Shown here: one piece after another, positions 8,094-16,548 of the stretch
Position numbering within the stretch: the stretch's first letter is position 1
Layout: each line of letters opens with the position of its first letter
Source: WTAW01 sp964406575
GTDB taxonomy: Bacteria > Acidobacteriota > Aminicenantia > Aminicenantales > Aminicenantaceae
Length of the DNA: 64,000 bases
Direction: 5' to 3'
Assembly (NCBI GenBank): GCA_964406575.1
Contig: CAYOSH010000018.1
Span: 31,746-95,745, forward strand
Notes under the pieces: generated by a model
Seen by the model: the letters and a program-made list of their open reading frames with translations, nothing else
Databases searched by the model: none
What the model was told of the DNA's origin: nothing
Translations under genes and position numbers: made by a program

Positions 8094-8099
8094 TATAAT
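8094..8099 (+). promoter_or_regulatory. -10 element TATAAT of the DUF438/hemerythrin gene
   Basis: This is a perfect -10 hexamer, 41 bp before the ATG at 8140. The -35 position (8071-8076, ATTCTT) is poor, as expected for an activator-dependent promoter with the operator at 8058-8071. GGAGGA at 8131-8136 is the ribosome-binding site. Confidence 0.55.
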
Positions 8100-8139
8100 T
8101 AAGACATAAAATTCAGATGACCAATCATTTGGAGGAAAA

Positions 8140-9381
8140 ATGAGTGAATTACTCAATAACGCGAAAAAAAGAAAAGAACTTCTCAAACACATGATCCTTC
8201 AGTTGCATGAAGGCAAAGCCCCTGATGAAGTCAGAACTCAGTTGATCCGCCTTCTTGGGAAAGTTCCCTATAACGATGTGGTTGAGGTGGAGCAAGAATT
8301 GATTTCCGAAGGCCTGCCTCAGGAAGAAGTATTGAAATTGTGTGATATTCACACCGCTGCCTTGGATGGTGCGATCGACCATACGGGTGCAAAAATTGCG
8401 CCTCCCGGACATCCCGTACATACTTTTCAAGAGGAAAACCGTGCCCTGCGGAAAGAAATCCAATCCTTGAAACGCCTCTACAATGATGTCGCAGACTCAC
8501 ATAAAGAAAAAGGACTCAACTCTTACCTTGATGAAATTCACCGCCATTTTAATGCGCTGATGGATGTGGAAAAACATTATTTGCGTAAAGAATATCTCCT
8601 TTTCCCGTTCTTGGAAAAACATAACATCACGGGACCGCCGACAGTCATGTGGGGGAAACACGACAAAACCCGAGAACTGTTGAAAGGCGCATTGGAAGCT
8701 CTGGGTGCGGTCGGTGAGATCACGCAAGATGAAGCAAAAGCAGTTATCAACCTCGTGCTCCAGCCAGCCTCCAGGGCTGTCGACGATATGATCGACAAAG
8801 AAGAGGAAATTTTATTCCCGATGTGTATGGATACTTTGAATGATAATGAATGGTATGAGATCGCGAAACAGAGTATCGAATATGGTTTTTGTCTCTATGA
8901 CCCAAAAGACACATGGAAGCCAGAGGGAGTAGAGACGGAGGAGGATGGAATTGCGGGAAAGGGAATAATCCAGCTCCCGAGCGGGAGACTTTCGGTGTCT
9001 GAACTTACCGCCGTCTTGAACACGATTCCTTTTGATGTGACTTTTGTGGATAAGGACGACAGAGTTCAGTATTTTACACAGGCGAAAGAACGGATATTTG
9101 CCCGTAGCCGTGCAATTTTGGGGCGGAAAGTACAGCAATGCCATCCGCCTTCCAGCGTTCACATCGTCGAGAAGATCCTCGACGATTTCAAATCCGGCAG
9201 CCAGGACCATGCTGCGTTCTGGATCAACGTTGGAGAGAGATTCATCCACATCGAGTACTTTGCTCTGCACGATGATGAAGGGATATACCTCGGAACGCTT
9301 GAAGTCAGTCAGGATTTGACAGAGAAAAGAAAATTGGAAGGAGAACAGAGACTCCTTCAGTATGCCAAGGAAGGCTCATAA
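8140..9381 (+). CDS. DUF438 / hemerythrin HHE / PAS domain protein
   Basis: The 413-residue cytoplasmic protein has three parts. An N-terminal DUF438 region (about 1-80) contains VEQELISEGLPQEEVLKLCD. A hemerythrin-like HHE four-helix bundle (about 110-260) has candidate iron ligands in EIHRHFNALMDVEKHYLRKE, WGKHDKTRELL and DKEEEILFPMC. A PAS domain (about 290-400) contains IPFDVTFVDKDDRVQYFTQ. Proteins with this order are common in anaerobes and are thought to sense or bind oxygen or nitric oxide. No output domain is visible, so it may act through a partner. A likely FNR/CRP-type site precedes it. A cut DUF1858 gene begins two bases after its stop; that domain is a usual neighbour. Confidence 0.85.
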   Translation: MSELLNNAKKRKELLKHMILQLHEGKAPDEVRTQLIRLLGKVPYNDVVEVEQELISEGLPQEEVLKLCDIHTAALDGAIDHTGAKIAPPGHPVHTFQEENRALRKEIQSLKRLYNDVADSHKEKGLNSYLDEIHRHFNALMDVEKHYLRKEYLLFPFLEKHNITGPPTVMWGKHDKTRELLKGALEALGAVGEITQDEAKAVINLVLQPASRAVDDMIDKEEEILFPMCMDTLNDNEWYEIAKQSIEYGFCLYDPKDTWKPEGVETEEDGIAGKGIIQLPSGRLSVSELTAVLNTIPFDVTFVDKDDRVQYFTQAKERIFARSRAILGRKVQQCHPPSSVHIVEKILDDFKSGSQDHAAFWINVGERFIHIEYFALHDDEGIYLGTLEVSQDLTEKRKLEGEQRLLQYAKEGS

Positions 9382-9382
9382 A

Positions 9383-9529
9383 ATGAGCACATCCCATACA
9401 GATTTTCAGATCACACCAGAAACCAAAGTTGGAGCTTTTCTGGATCAATCCCCCCATCTTGAGGACATCTTAGTGAGAATGGCTCCCACTTTTAAAAAAC
9501 TGCGGCACCAGACCCGACATCCCGCTTGA
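9383..9529 (+). pseudogene. Truncated DUF1858-domain protein
   Basis: The ATG begins one base after the previous stop and opens a 48-codon frame. It contains FQITPETKVGAFLDQ and LEDILVRMAPTFKKLR, the start of the DUF1858 domain. Family members then continue into a conserved N-P-V-L-R-R-T-V-A-R type stretch and more residues. Here the frame changes to HQTRHPA and stops. The gene appears cut just after KKLR, and the following DNA does not continue the domain in any frame I could read. It should be inactive or a minimal relic of the hemerythrin operon. Confidence 0.6.
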
Positions 9530-9598
9530 CTCGAGTAATAACCAAGTTCATGATAGGATTATGAGAAATGGAGCCAGAGAGAGGAGGAGGATGTAAAA

Positions 9599-10405
9599 AT
9601 GAACTTATCGAAAAAAATAAAAAAAAGTGCAGGGGGTCTTTTCGTTCTTTTTATCGTTGCTATTGTTGTAGCGTGTAAGACAGATGCTAAGGGCGAGCTT
9701 TTGGATATGACTTATGTCTATGATGAAAGCACCATCTACTGGCCGACCGCTAAAGGATTTGAGCTGAAAAAGATCGCCTGGGAGGTTGGAGAATCCGGAT
9801 ATTGGTATGCCTCCAATGAGTACAGTGCCTCCGAACATGGGGGCACGCACGCAGATGCACCCATTCATTTTGCGGAAAATGGACGCACAATGGACCAAAT
9901 CCCCCTTGAGGAATGGATCGGGCCCGCAGTCAAGATCGATGTCACCGGGAAATGTACAAATAATCGGGATTATCTGTTATCTGTGGAGGACATCATAGGC
10001 TGGGAGGATCTCCACGGAAAGATACCGGATGGAGCGTGGGTGATTATGTACACGGGTATCGATACCAAATATTATCCGGACAAGTTAAAAGTTCTTGGAA
10101 CCGAAAAAACAGGAGAAGCAGCATTGCCCGAGTTGAGTTTTCCCGGATTTTCACCTGAGTCTGTAGAATTTTTGATAAACAAGACGAATTTTACCGGCAT
10201 CGCCATCGACACGCCCAGCATCGATTTCGGCAAGTCCAAGGATTTTAAAGTCCATCAGGTCTTGTTTGCTGCTGATAAACTGGCTTTAGAGAACATTGCC
10301 AATTTGGATGAGCTGCCTGTTGAGGGGGCGACTCTTTATGTAATCCCCATGCTCATAAAAGACGGGACAGGTGCGCCCGCTCGAGTGTTTGCGGTTCTTC
10401 CTTAG
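9599..10405 (+). CDS. Cyclase-family (kynurenine formamidase-like) lipoprotein
   Basis: The 268-residue protein carries a lipoprotein signal, with a hydrophobic stretch ending in IVAIVVAC and Cys around residue 26. The body matches the cyclase/kynurenine-formamidase fold (PF04199). Its metal-site motif is visible as HGGTHADAPIHF near residue 80, and the typical second-half segment FTGIAIDTPSID lies near 205. Relatives hydrolyse amide or ester bonds with a bound metal. A lipid-anchored form would act in the periplasm, perhaps on an aromatic or cyclic substrate. It stands alone, with a GGAGG ribosome-binding site just upstream. The exact substrate is unknown. Confidence 0.85.
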   Translation: MNLSKKIKKSAGGLFVLFIVAIVVACKTDAKGELLDMTYVYDESTIYWPTAKGFELKKIAWEVGESGYWYASNEYSASEHGGTHADAPIHFAENGRTMDQIPLEEWIGPAVKIDVTGKCTNNRDYLLSVEDIIGWEDLHGKIPDGAWVIMYTGIDTKYYPDKLKVLGTEKTGEAALPELSFPGFSPESVEFLINKTNFTGIAIDTPSIDFGKSKDFKVHQVLFAADKLALENIANLDELPVEGATLYVIPMLIKDGTGAPARVFAVLP

Positions 10406-10489
10406 TATGTTCTGATAGTGTCTTTTATTCAAATTATTTCCTATCTGGTCTTTTATTGAATACTCCGTTCGAGGAACAAATCCTCCATC

Positions 10490-10514
10490 GGTCAGCTCGG
10501 GGAGCTGACCCTAC
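10490..10514. repeat. REP-like palindrome (GGTCAGCTC variant)
   Basis: GGTCAGCTCGGGGAGCTGACC is an imperfect palindrome followed by CTAC, matching the layout of the GTAGGG-palindrome family in reverse orientation. It lies in the 261-bp gap between the cyclase gene and the convergent symporter gene. Confidence 0.65.
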
Positions 10515-10588
10515 ATCGTTAAAGTGAGCCCGAAAATTCAGAAACCATTTCCCAAGCGATCGCTCAGAATCGTTGTTTTGCTGAGAAT

Positions 10589-10612
10589 GCAGGGCCCGTT
10601 CCCCGAACGACC
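10589..10612. repeat. REP-like palindrome (CCGTTCCCCGAACG variant)
   Basis: GCAGGGCCCGTTCCCCGAACG is followed by ACCCGTTTAGG. It is a member of the same family and is about 75 bp from the preceding copy, in opposite orientation. Confidence 0.65.
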
Positions 10613-10666
10613 CGTTTAGGTAAAGATCCCAAGATTTTATAAAAACTGGGTCTTTTTTTTCCGAGA

Positions 10667-11149
10667 TTACCTGATAGACGTTACCAGCCAAAGCAAGAAT
10701 ATGATGATCCCCACGAGGACCCAACTTCCTCCAAATCCAATGATGTCCATTCGGGTCGGCTTTTCGATCTCCCAATTCGAGTTGGGAAAGCACATGTGTT
10801 TTTTGAAACGATCTGGATCCTGGAATGATCTTTTGAGTTCTTTTTCTTCTTCCTCGGGAGTCTTTTGGACGGGAGTGTGCAGTTTTGCATAAAACCTATC
10901 CAGATGTTCCTTGCGCGCCGGTTTGGTCACAAAAGAAACAAGAAAGAGAAGCACAAAGGGGAACAGTGCATCGAAGAAGAATCGGGTGGCCACCAGTTGG
11001 GCTTTGCTGAAGCCCAAAAAATCGATGCCAAACCAGCTGAGCATCCAGAGCTCTGCATGAAATCTCCCCAAACCGATTTTGGCTGAATCTGGATCCGCAG
11101 GATCTGTTCTGGCGACCCTGTCGAAGAAGATTCCGGTCGGCGGGATCAC
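10667..11149 (-). CDS. C-terminal part of the sodium:solute symporter, separated by a frameshift
   Basis: The 160 residues (GTG at 11149) contain IPPTGIFFDRVART, a membrane span near residues 55-75 (FFFDALFPFVLLFLVSF), the conserved stretch LDRFYAKLHTPVQKTPEEE and a final span. This matches the C-terminal domain of long SSS symporters from related bacteria, where it is part of one polypeptide. In this frame the similarity continues upstream of the GTG (LGQRIEKQH), into the region where the preceding frame reads out to its stop. An independent gene is therefore unlikely. A one-base loss in the A-run at 11193-11196 (TTTT on the plus strand) would explain the split. Confidence 0.75.
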   Translation of the reverse strand: MIPPTGIFFDRVARTDPADPDSAKIGLGRFHAELWMLSWFGIDFLGFSKAQLVATRFFFDALFPFVLLFLVSFVTKPARKEHLDRFYAKLHTPVQKTPEEEEKELKRSFQDPDRFKKHMCFPNSNWEIEKPTRMDIIGFGGSWVLVGIIIFLLWLVTSIR

Positions 11150-12774
11150 ATGCTGTTTCTCGATCCTTTGGCCCAGACGGTTGGCTCTACCGTTTTCACA
11201 TCCTCTATCAAGGCGCTTGTAGTTATCGTTACAGTTTTCGCTGTTGTTTCCATCAAAAAGGCATCTTTGGTTTTAGCCCAGTCCAGTGCCGTGAAAATGT
11301 TCGGGATGAGAGCGTAGATGAGGAGACAAAGTGCGACCTGGACGACAACAGCCCATTTGGTGAGCCTGCGCCACATGAATCCCAGCCAGATCGAAGCCCC
11401 AAAAATTGCCGGAATGGAGATGATATACTTGAATAGCTCCAGGAGGTTATTGATAAAGAGCGCCACGCCGATCCCTCCGAGGAGGGTTACGGCGATAACG
11501 ATTCGTCCGATGATCAAATAGTGTTTTTCTGATTTTTTGGGCCGATACGGTGCATAGAGATTGTTGATGAATAGAGCCGAATAGGACACAGCGCTGGCGT
11601 CCAGTGTGGACATGTTGGCCGCGAGAATTCCGACGAGCATCAACCCGATGGCTCCAGGAATGAGAAGGTCTTTGGTCATAAATCCCCAGATGAGGTCCGG
11701 ATCATGGAGCAGTCCGGCATAGAGGCCGATGGCGATGAGTCCTGCGAGGGCCCAAAAGATCATGATGAAACGTTTGAAGAACATCCCGACGATTATGCCG
11801 AACCGAGCGGTCATCTCGTCTCTGGCCGAGCCGGCCGTTTGCATCCCTGGTGCAACGGCAATGATCGAGACAAGGTTGGCCAGCACCATGGCCAATATTG
11901 TGTACCAGGCGTATTCACTCATGGTGACCGACCCGAACAGCTCAAACATATAATCCGGCACTGTTGCATGAAGGCCGGTGAATCCGCCAATTTTGGATAG
12001 ACCAAGGGGAATGAGAATAAGGGAGAAAATGATAATAAACACCCCCTGGATGATATCTGTGATGGCTGCGGCACGAAATCCACCCATCATGGTGTAGATG
12101 CCGACGATGATGGCGTAGATGAAGTAAAAAAGGACGGGATTGGTGTAAGAAATGAATGAATGGAGTTCGCCCCGTTTGTTTTTTTCGTCCAACTCTCGAT
12201 ATTTTGCATCTTCTTCATCACTCAGCCCTGTATCCAATCGGGATTTGAGCGCCTGATATTCTCTGAACTGTTCCACACTGATGCGTTCTTTGTAAGTCAT
12301 TTGTTCTGAGGGCTTGGGCGTCATGGCCATCATGGTTTTTGCAGCCACCATGTAACCAACACCTCCGCCCAGGATAGACATCAGAAGGGTGAAGATGGCA
12401 TAACTCGCACCCAATGACTTGCAGTTGAATCGCTCGGTAAAGTAATCCCCGATGGTCGTCAGGCGAATGCGGCGGAAGAAAAATGTGGAGAACCAATAAA
12501 ATGGCGTGAGAAAAAGGACAAGGAATTGGATCCACATACCGCCGATACCCTGGCGGTAGATCTCCCGCGAAACAGCGACAGCTTGGTCTGCGTTTGTGGA
12601 ACAGCCAAAATTCAGGAAGAACTGGGTGGTTTTCCCCAACTTGCGGCCGGCGAGAAAAAAATCGCCGGTGTCTTTTGTCTTCCGTCCGGCCCATCGACCG
12701 AGCCACAAGATGATACCGATATAGAGGATGATGATCGCCGCATCCAGAATGTGCAGTCCCCATATGTGCATCAC
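11146..12774 (-). CDS. Sodium:solute symporter (SSS family), N-terminal 542 residues
   Basis: The protein has the SSS start (RWAGRKTKDTGDFFLAGRKL near residue 35) and about 13 hydrophobic segments. A soluble insertion with many charged residues lies around 175-215. The last 15 residues (about EPTVWAKGSRNSM) do not look like symporter sequence and result from a probable frameshift at 11193-11196; the rest of the domain is in the next frame (10667-11149). The family takes up sugars, carboxylates or amino acids with sodium. Context (HpcH/HpaI aldolase and glycosidase-like genes divergently downstream) suggests a sugar or sugar acid. If the frameshift is real, the C-terminal domain is lost or made as a separate piece. 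Confidence 0.85.
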   Translation of the reverse strand: MMHIWGLHILDAAIIILYIGIILWLGRWAGRKTKDTGDFFLAGRKLGKTTQFFLNFGCSTNADQAVAVSREIYRQGIGGMWIQFLVLFLTPFYWFSTFFFRRIRLTTIGDYFTERFNCKSLGASYAIFTLLMSILGGGVGYMVAAKTMMAMTPKPSEQMTYKERISVEQFREYQALKSRLDTGLSDEEDAKYRELDEKNKRGELHSFISYTNPVLFYFIYAIIVGIYTMMGGFRAAAITDIIQGVFIIIFSLILIPLGLSKIGGFTGLHATVPDYMFELFGSVTMSEYAWYTILAMVLANLVSIIAVAPGMQTAGSARDEMTARFGIIVGMFFKRFIMIFWALAGLIAIGLYAGLLHDPDLIWGFMTKDLLIPGAIGLMLVGILAANMSTLDASAVSYSALFINNLYAPYRPKKSEKHYLIIGRIVIAVTLLGGIGVALFINNLLELFKYIISIPAIFGASIWLGFMWRRLTKWAVVVQVALCLLIYALIPNIFTALDWAKTKDAFLMETTAKTVTITTSALIEDVKTVEPTVWAKGSRNSM

Positions 12775-12793
12775 GAGCCTTTCCCGTCTTTAG

Positions 12794-12822
12794 TTTTTAC
12801 AGAGCAGACTCCGGAATGTCAA
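12794..12822 (-). promoter_or_regulatory. Possible promoter of the symporter gene
   Basis: On the minus strand TTGACA (12822-12817), a 17-bp spacer and TAAAAA (12799-12794) precede the ATG at 12774, with GGAAAGG as ribosome-binding site. The leader would be about 13 nt. The -35 is perfect and the -10 weak. Confidence 0.45.
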
Positions 12823-12824
12823 TT

Positions 12825-12848
12825 AAAAAGGGGACTGTCACCTTTTTT
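12825..12848. repeat. GGGGACTGTCACC hairpin, copy 3
   Basis: This has the same sequence as copy 2 (6537-6559), with A5 and T6 arms. It sits in the divergent promoter region between the symporter and aldolase genes, directly beside the -35 of the symporter promoter. Confidence 0.7.
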
Positions 12849-12860
12849 GTCCTCATTTGC

Positions 12861-12889
12861 TTGGTTTTTGGGTGCAGGTATTATATAAA
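12861..12889 (+). promoter_or_regulatory. Possible promoter of the HpcH/HpaI aldolase gene
   Basis: TTGGTT (12861-12866), a 17-bp spacer and TATAAA (12884-12889) precede the ATG at 12928, with AGGAGG at about 12920. Confidence 0.5.
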
Positions 12890-12927
12890 TACTTTCTGCT
12901 CCTGCAATTGCAATATATTAGGAGGAC

Positions 12928-13680
12928 ATGTTGAAACATTCATTTAAACGGAGACTCAAACAGGGGGATCTTCTCATCGGCACGTTCATGACTTTGCCCT
13001 CGCCTGAGATCGCAGAGATAATCGCCGAGGTCGGGTTTGACTGGCTTTTTGTGGACATGGAGCACACAACCCTCGATGTGAAAGATGTTCAACGCATACT
13101 CCAGGCAGTGGAAGGTAAATGTGCCTGTATCGTCCGTGTTCCCAACAAAGACGAGGCATGGCTGAAAAAAGTGCTCGATGCAGGTGCGGATGGTGTCATC
13201 GTCCCTCACGTCAACACTGCGGATGAGGTGCGATCCATCGTTCGGACATGTCTGTATCCTCCAGAGGGCTCGCGAAGTGTGGGACTCTCACGCGCGCAAA
13301 AATACGGCCTTCGATTCGATGAATACGTACAAAAGGCCAATCGGAATATTGCCATCATTCCTCAGGTCGAACACATCGAGGGCGTGCAAAACATCGAAGA
13401 GATCGTAAAGGTCCCGGGGATATCAGCCATATTTATCGGCCCTTACGATCTTTCCGGGAGTTTGGGAAAACTCGGAGAGACCAAAGACCCAGAAGTCCAA
13501 AAATGTATAGCAAAAATCAAGGATGTCTGTTCAGAAGCCGGATTGCCTGTGGGTATTTTTGGCATGGATGCGGATTCTGTGTCTCCATACATAAAGAAGG
13601 GCTACACATTGATCACTGCTGGCATGGATATCCTTTTTCTCGGGGAATCGGCAAAAAAAAGTCTCCAAAAACTTCGATAG
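12928..13680 (+). CDS. HpcH/HpaI-family aldolase (2-dehydro-3-deoxy-glucarate/heptanedioate type)
   Basis: The 250-residue protein matches the class II, metal-dependent HpcH/HpaI aldolases over its whole length. Visible family segments are FDWLFVDMEHTTLD (about 34-47), RVPNKDEAWLKKVLDAGADG (about 71-90), VPHVNTADEVR (about 92-102), RSVGLSRAQKYG (about 112-123), PQVEHIEGVQNIEEI (about 138-152) and FIGPYDLSGSLG (about 163-174). It cleaves 2-keto-3-deoxy acids to pyruvate and an aldehyde. The divergent symporter and downstream glycosidase-like gene suggest use in breakdown of a sugar acid. The exact aldehyde is not predictable. Confidence 0.88.
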   Translation: MLKHSFKRRLKQGDLLIGTFMTLPSPEIAEIIAEVGFDWLFVDMEHTTLDVKDVQRILQAVEGKCACIVRVPNKDEAWLKKVLDAGADGVIVPHVNTADEVRSIVRTCLYPPEGSRSVGLSRAQKYGLRFDEYVQKANRNIAIIPQVEHIEGVQNIEEIVKVPGISAIFIGPYDLSGSLGKLGETKDPEVQKCIAKIKDVCSEAGLPVGIFGMDADSVSPYIKKGYTLITAGMDILFLGESAKKSLQKLR

Positions 13681-13773
13681 CCCGTGCGTTTGCTCCTCTT
13701 ACTGTTGAGGATTGTTCAAAATTGAATGAAAATCGGCCAAAATTTGGTTTACAATAATCCATGGAAATCCGAC

Positions 13774-15378
13774 ATGGAGATATCCGAACCAATGGATGAA
13801 AAAACATTTATAAAAACAGGAAATGCCGCTTTTGATGATCTCATTCCACAGATCAAGGCTTTTTTGATGTCGAACTCCCTCGATGTGGTCATCGATGGGA
13901 AAAGCATTCGAGGTTACCGTTCTTCAGATGCAAAATCGATCTGGATCAGGGATTATAGCGATATCCTCCGCGGCGTAAAGTACTTTGAAAAAGACCTTAA
14001 AAGCACAGTCGAACATTTTGCCGAGACTCAAGCTGTCAACGGCAGGATATTTGATTATTTCACCACGTTTCCCGAAAAGCTGCCCTGCGAGAAGGAGAAC
14101 TGGACCAAATATGTCCGCGTTCCTGTTGAGGCTGATGTGGAGTATCGTTTTGTCAAGGCCGCTTATCTGGCCTGGCAGGCCACCGGCGATGATCCCTGGA
14201 TCCAGGATCTGCTTCCGCATATGGAACGAGCCCTCCATTATGTGCTCTCCCATCCCTGGCGCTGGGATGAGTCCACTGGCCTTGTGAAGAGAGCCTACAC
14301 CATCGACACCTGGGATTTTGCCTATACCGCCGGGAAACATGACTGGCTTCAGTTCCAGATTACAGACGATACCTACTGGGGGATCATGCACGGTGACAAC
14401 AGCGGATACTATGAGGCTTTTCATCTTATCGCGCGGATCTACGATCATTTTCAAAAAGAGGACATCGCACGTATCTGGAACGCCCGGGCCGAAGAATTGC
14501 GCACAAACATGAACAGGGTCTGTTGGAACGGGGCGTTTTACTGGCATTTTATGAAATTGTCATCCGTCCACATCCCTGGTGTGGACGAATCCGCTCAGCT
14601 CAGCCTCAGCAATCCGATGGATATCAACCGGGGAGTGCCCTCTCCACTCATGGCTCAATCGATCCTCCAAGAATACATCAAGCGGCGCAAAGACACAGAT
14701 GCCTTTGCCGAATGGTTTTCTATCGATCCCCCCTTTCCCGCAGGCATTTTTGGGGATGAAAAACTCAAGCAAGGAGCGTATGTCAACGGAGGAATCATGC
14801 CACTGGTGGGTGGCGAATTAGCCAAAGCCGCTTTTGCCACCGGCTTTGAGGACTATGGCGTGGATATTCTGCTGCGTTATGTACAGATGATATCCGAGTC
14901 TAAGGCCACCTATCTCTGGTATTTTCCCGATGGGCGCCCCTGTGCAGCCGAAGAGAGCACCAGCCCGGAAGTATCACCCACTGATGGTTGGGGCTCGAGT
15001 GCGATGCTCTATGCTCTGATCGAAGGAATGGCCGGCATCGAAGACCGCAAAAAACTCTTCAAGAAATGTCACATTGGCCCTTGCTGGCTTGCCGCAGGCA
15101 TCAACGAAGCTGAAGTTCATGTGTCGTATGAGAGCTCAGGTGCTCAGATCAGCTATTCCATCAGTTATGATAAAGACAGCGTTCATCTGCGTATTCAAGG
15201 AGCAGAATCCGATTGTCAGTTTCATATTCTTCTTCCGGAGAAATTGATGGCCGCATCTGTTTCTGTTGACGGACAAATTGTCCCGTTCTCCAATCAAAAG
15301 ATTCGCCACAGCAACTATGTTGACTTTCAACACAAGATCGATGGGAATGTACCTGTGATCATCCACTTGGAAGAGTAA
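13774..15378 (+). CDS. Six-hairpin ((alpha/alpha)6) glycosidase-like protein
   Basis: The product is about 534 residues from the ATG at 13774; ATG codons at 13726 and 13792 are alternatives and none has a strong ribosome-binding site. It follows the (alpha/alpha)6-barrel glycosidase pattern, with helices containing IWIRDYSDILRG (about 50-61), VEADVEYRFVKAAYLAW (about 115-131), DTWDFAYTAGKHDW, WGIMHGDNSGYYEAF and WGSSAMLYALIEGMAG. A beta-sandwich-like C-terminal segment follows (about 440-534). No signal peptide is seen, so it should act in the cytoplasm on imported oligosaccharides or glycosides. I cannot assign a family number; the acid residues in IRDYSD, DTWDF and AAEESTSPE are candidates for catalysis. 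It is co-oriented with the aldolase gene. Confidence 0.7.
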   Translation: MEISEPMDEKTFIKTGNAAFDDLIPQIKAFLMSNSLDVVIDGKSIRGYRSSDAKSIWIRDYSDILRGVKYFEKDLKSTVEHFAETQAVNGRIFDYFTTFPEKLPCEKENWTKYVRVPVEADVEYRFVKAAYLAWQATGDDPWIQDLLPHMERALHYVLSHPWRWDESTGLVKRAYTIDTWDFAYTAGKHDWLQFQITDDTYWGIMHGDNSGYYEAFHLIARIYDHFQKEDIARIWNARAEELRTNMNRVCWNGAFYWHFMKLSSVHIPGVDESAQLSLSNPMDINRGVPSPLMAQSILQEYIKRRKDTDAFAEWFSIDPPFPAGIFGDEKLKQGAYVNGGIMPLVGGELAKAAFATGFEDYGVDILLRYVQMISESKATYLWYFPDGRPCAAEESTSPEVSPTDGWGSSAMLYALIEGMAGIEDRKKLFKKCHIGPCWLAAGINEAEVHVSYESSGAQISYSISYDKDSVHLRIQGAESDCQFHILLPEKLMAASVSVDGQIVPFSNQKIRHSNYVDFQHKIDGNVPVIIHLEE

Positions 15379-15408
15379 TTAAGCCAAACTTGGATGAAGG
15401 AGGGATCT

Positions 15409-15912
15409 ATGAAAATGAGATGGCACGCGATCATTTTTGTTTTATTCTTGTGTATGTTCTTCCTCACTGTTAACTGCCAGAACAAAGGAAAAAAGGAGGA
15501 GATGTACACGCAAAGAGTCAGCGACCTCAGCGAGGTCATCCTCACCCAGTCATCGGCCTGCCTCAGCCAATCCAAGGCCTACACCGCAGTCTGGGAATAC
15601 GCAAAGGCCACGGGTGTCGATTTCGATACTGCGGCAAGAGACATTCTGGGGCCTGAGAGAGTGAAGGCCCTGGACCGGTTCGCTCAAAACAAAATGATGA
15701 TCTTAGATTTCCTGGAGAAAATCAAAAATCCCCCTGAGAGATACCGGTCTTCGCATGAGAAACTTCTTGAAATGGTTGACCTTTACATTTTGCTTAACGA
15801 TATGGCCGTGAAACCTACCGGATCTCAAGAAGAGTACGAGGCATCTGTTTACAAACTGTATGATACGCTTTTGAAGAAAGCGGGTGAAGTAAACACATTG
15901 CTCGGGAGGTAA
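15409..15912 (+). CDS. Small helical lipoprotein of unknown function
   Basis: The ATG at 15409 has AAGGAGGG seven bases upstream; the in-frame ATG at 15394 lies within that site and is rejected. The 167-residue product has a lipoprotein signal ending FFLTVNC, with Cys near residue 24. A mostly helical, charged domain follows with no recognisable motif. It is co-oriented with the glycosidase-like gene, 30 bp after its stop. Another small lipoprotein with similar overall design, but no obvious shared sequence, lies at 63502. Confidence 0.65.
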   Translation: MKMRWHAIIFVLFLCMFFLTVNCQNKGKKEEMYTQRVSDLSEVILTQSSACLSQSKAYTAVWEYAKATGVDFDTAARDILGPERVKALDRFAQNKMMILDFLEKIKNPPERYRSSHEKLLEMVDLYILLNDMAVKPTGSQEEYEASVYKLYDTLLKKAGEVNTLLGR

Positions 15913-15988
15913 TTCTATTTTTAGAGATTGTTTAAAATCAAGCCTGAATAAGCTACAGTTGTGTTCCTAGGACACGAATTTGGAGATT

Positions 15989-16483
15989 ATGATGGATGAG
16001 CAAAAAGTCTATGAGACCTTAGAGGAACTCGAAATTGCCTATACGAAGCACAAGCACCCGCCGGTCTATACTGTGGAGGAGGCTGAACAACACTGGGAAA
16101 ATATCACGGGCGTGCATTGCAAGAATTTATTCCTCCGCAACAAAAAAGGAAAGAATCACTATCTTGTTGTTGTTGAAAGCACAAAAAGAGTGGATCTTAA
16201 ATCGCTTACGAGACGGATTGGAGAGGACCGGTTGAGCTTTGCCTCGCCAGAACGTTTGATGCGATATCTCGGGCTTGAGCCTGGGGCTGTCTCTCCTTTC
16301 GGATTGATCAACGACCTGGAGAAAGCGGTGTTGGTTATTGTTGACCAGGATTTGAAAGAGGCCACCCTTGTCAATTTTCATCCCAATGTCAACACAGCGA
16401 CCGTGGGGATTTCATTTGCGGATTTCCAAAAGTTTCTCGCCCACTGCGGCAACTCAATCCGGTATCTTTACTTTGAGTCGTGA
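15989..16483 (+). CDS. YbaK/ProX-type aminoacyl-tRNA deacylase
   Basis: The protein of about 164 residues matches the YbaK/EbsC/ProX editing domain: YTKHKHPPVYTVEEAEQH near the N-terminus, KNLFLRNKKGKNHYLVV (about 46-62) and VSPFGLINDLEKAVLVIVD (about 100-118). The last includes the conserved G-x-x-S-P-F-G core. Stand-alone members remove wrongly attached amino acids from tRNA, for example alanine from tRNA-Pro. The start may be ATG 15989 or 15992; the latter has the better distance to GGAG at 15982-15985, and a TTG at 15980 is possible but unlikely. It appears complete. Confidence 0.85.
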   Translation: MMDEQKVYETLEELEIAYTKHKHPPVYTVEEAEQHWENITGVHCKNLFLRNKKGKNHYLVVVESTKRVDLKSLTRRIGEDRLSFASPERLMRYLGLEPGAVSPFGLINDLEKAVLVIVDQDLKEATLVNFHPNVNTATVGISFADFQKFLAHCGNSIRYLYFES

Positions 16484-16548
16484 CATAGACTCCGAAGAAA
16501 GAACAAAAGGCGTTTCTCCTATTCACCGTGTTCTTCACAATTAGCACG

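Noticed and set aside
10667..11149. Independent small membrane subunit of the symporter
   Set aside because: Family-like sequence continues upstream of its GTG in the same frame, so it is the detached end of the symporter rather than a separate gene.
11190..11200. Programmed frameshift in the symporter gene
   Set aside because: The run is only four A on the coding strand, with no classic slippery heptamer and no evident stimulator; mutation or sequence error is simpler.
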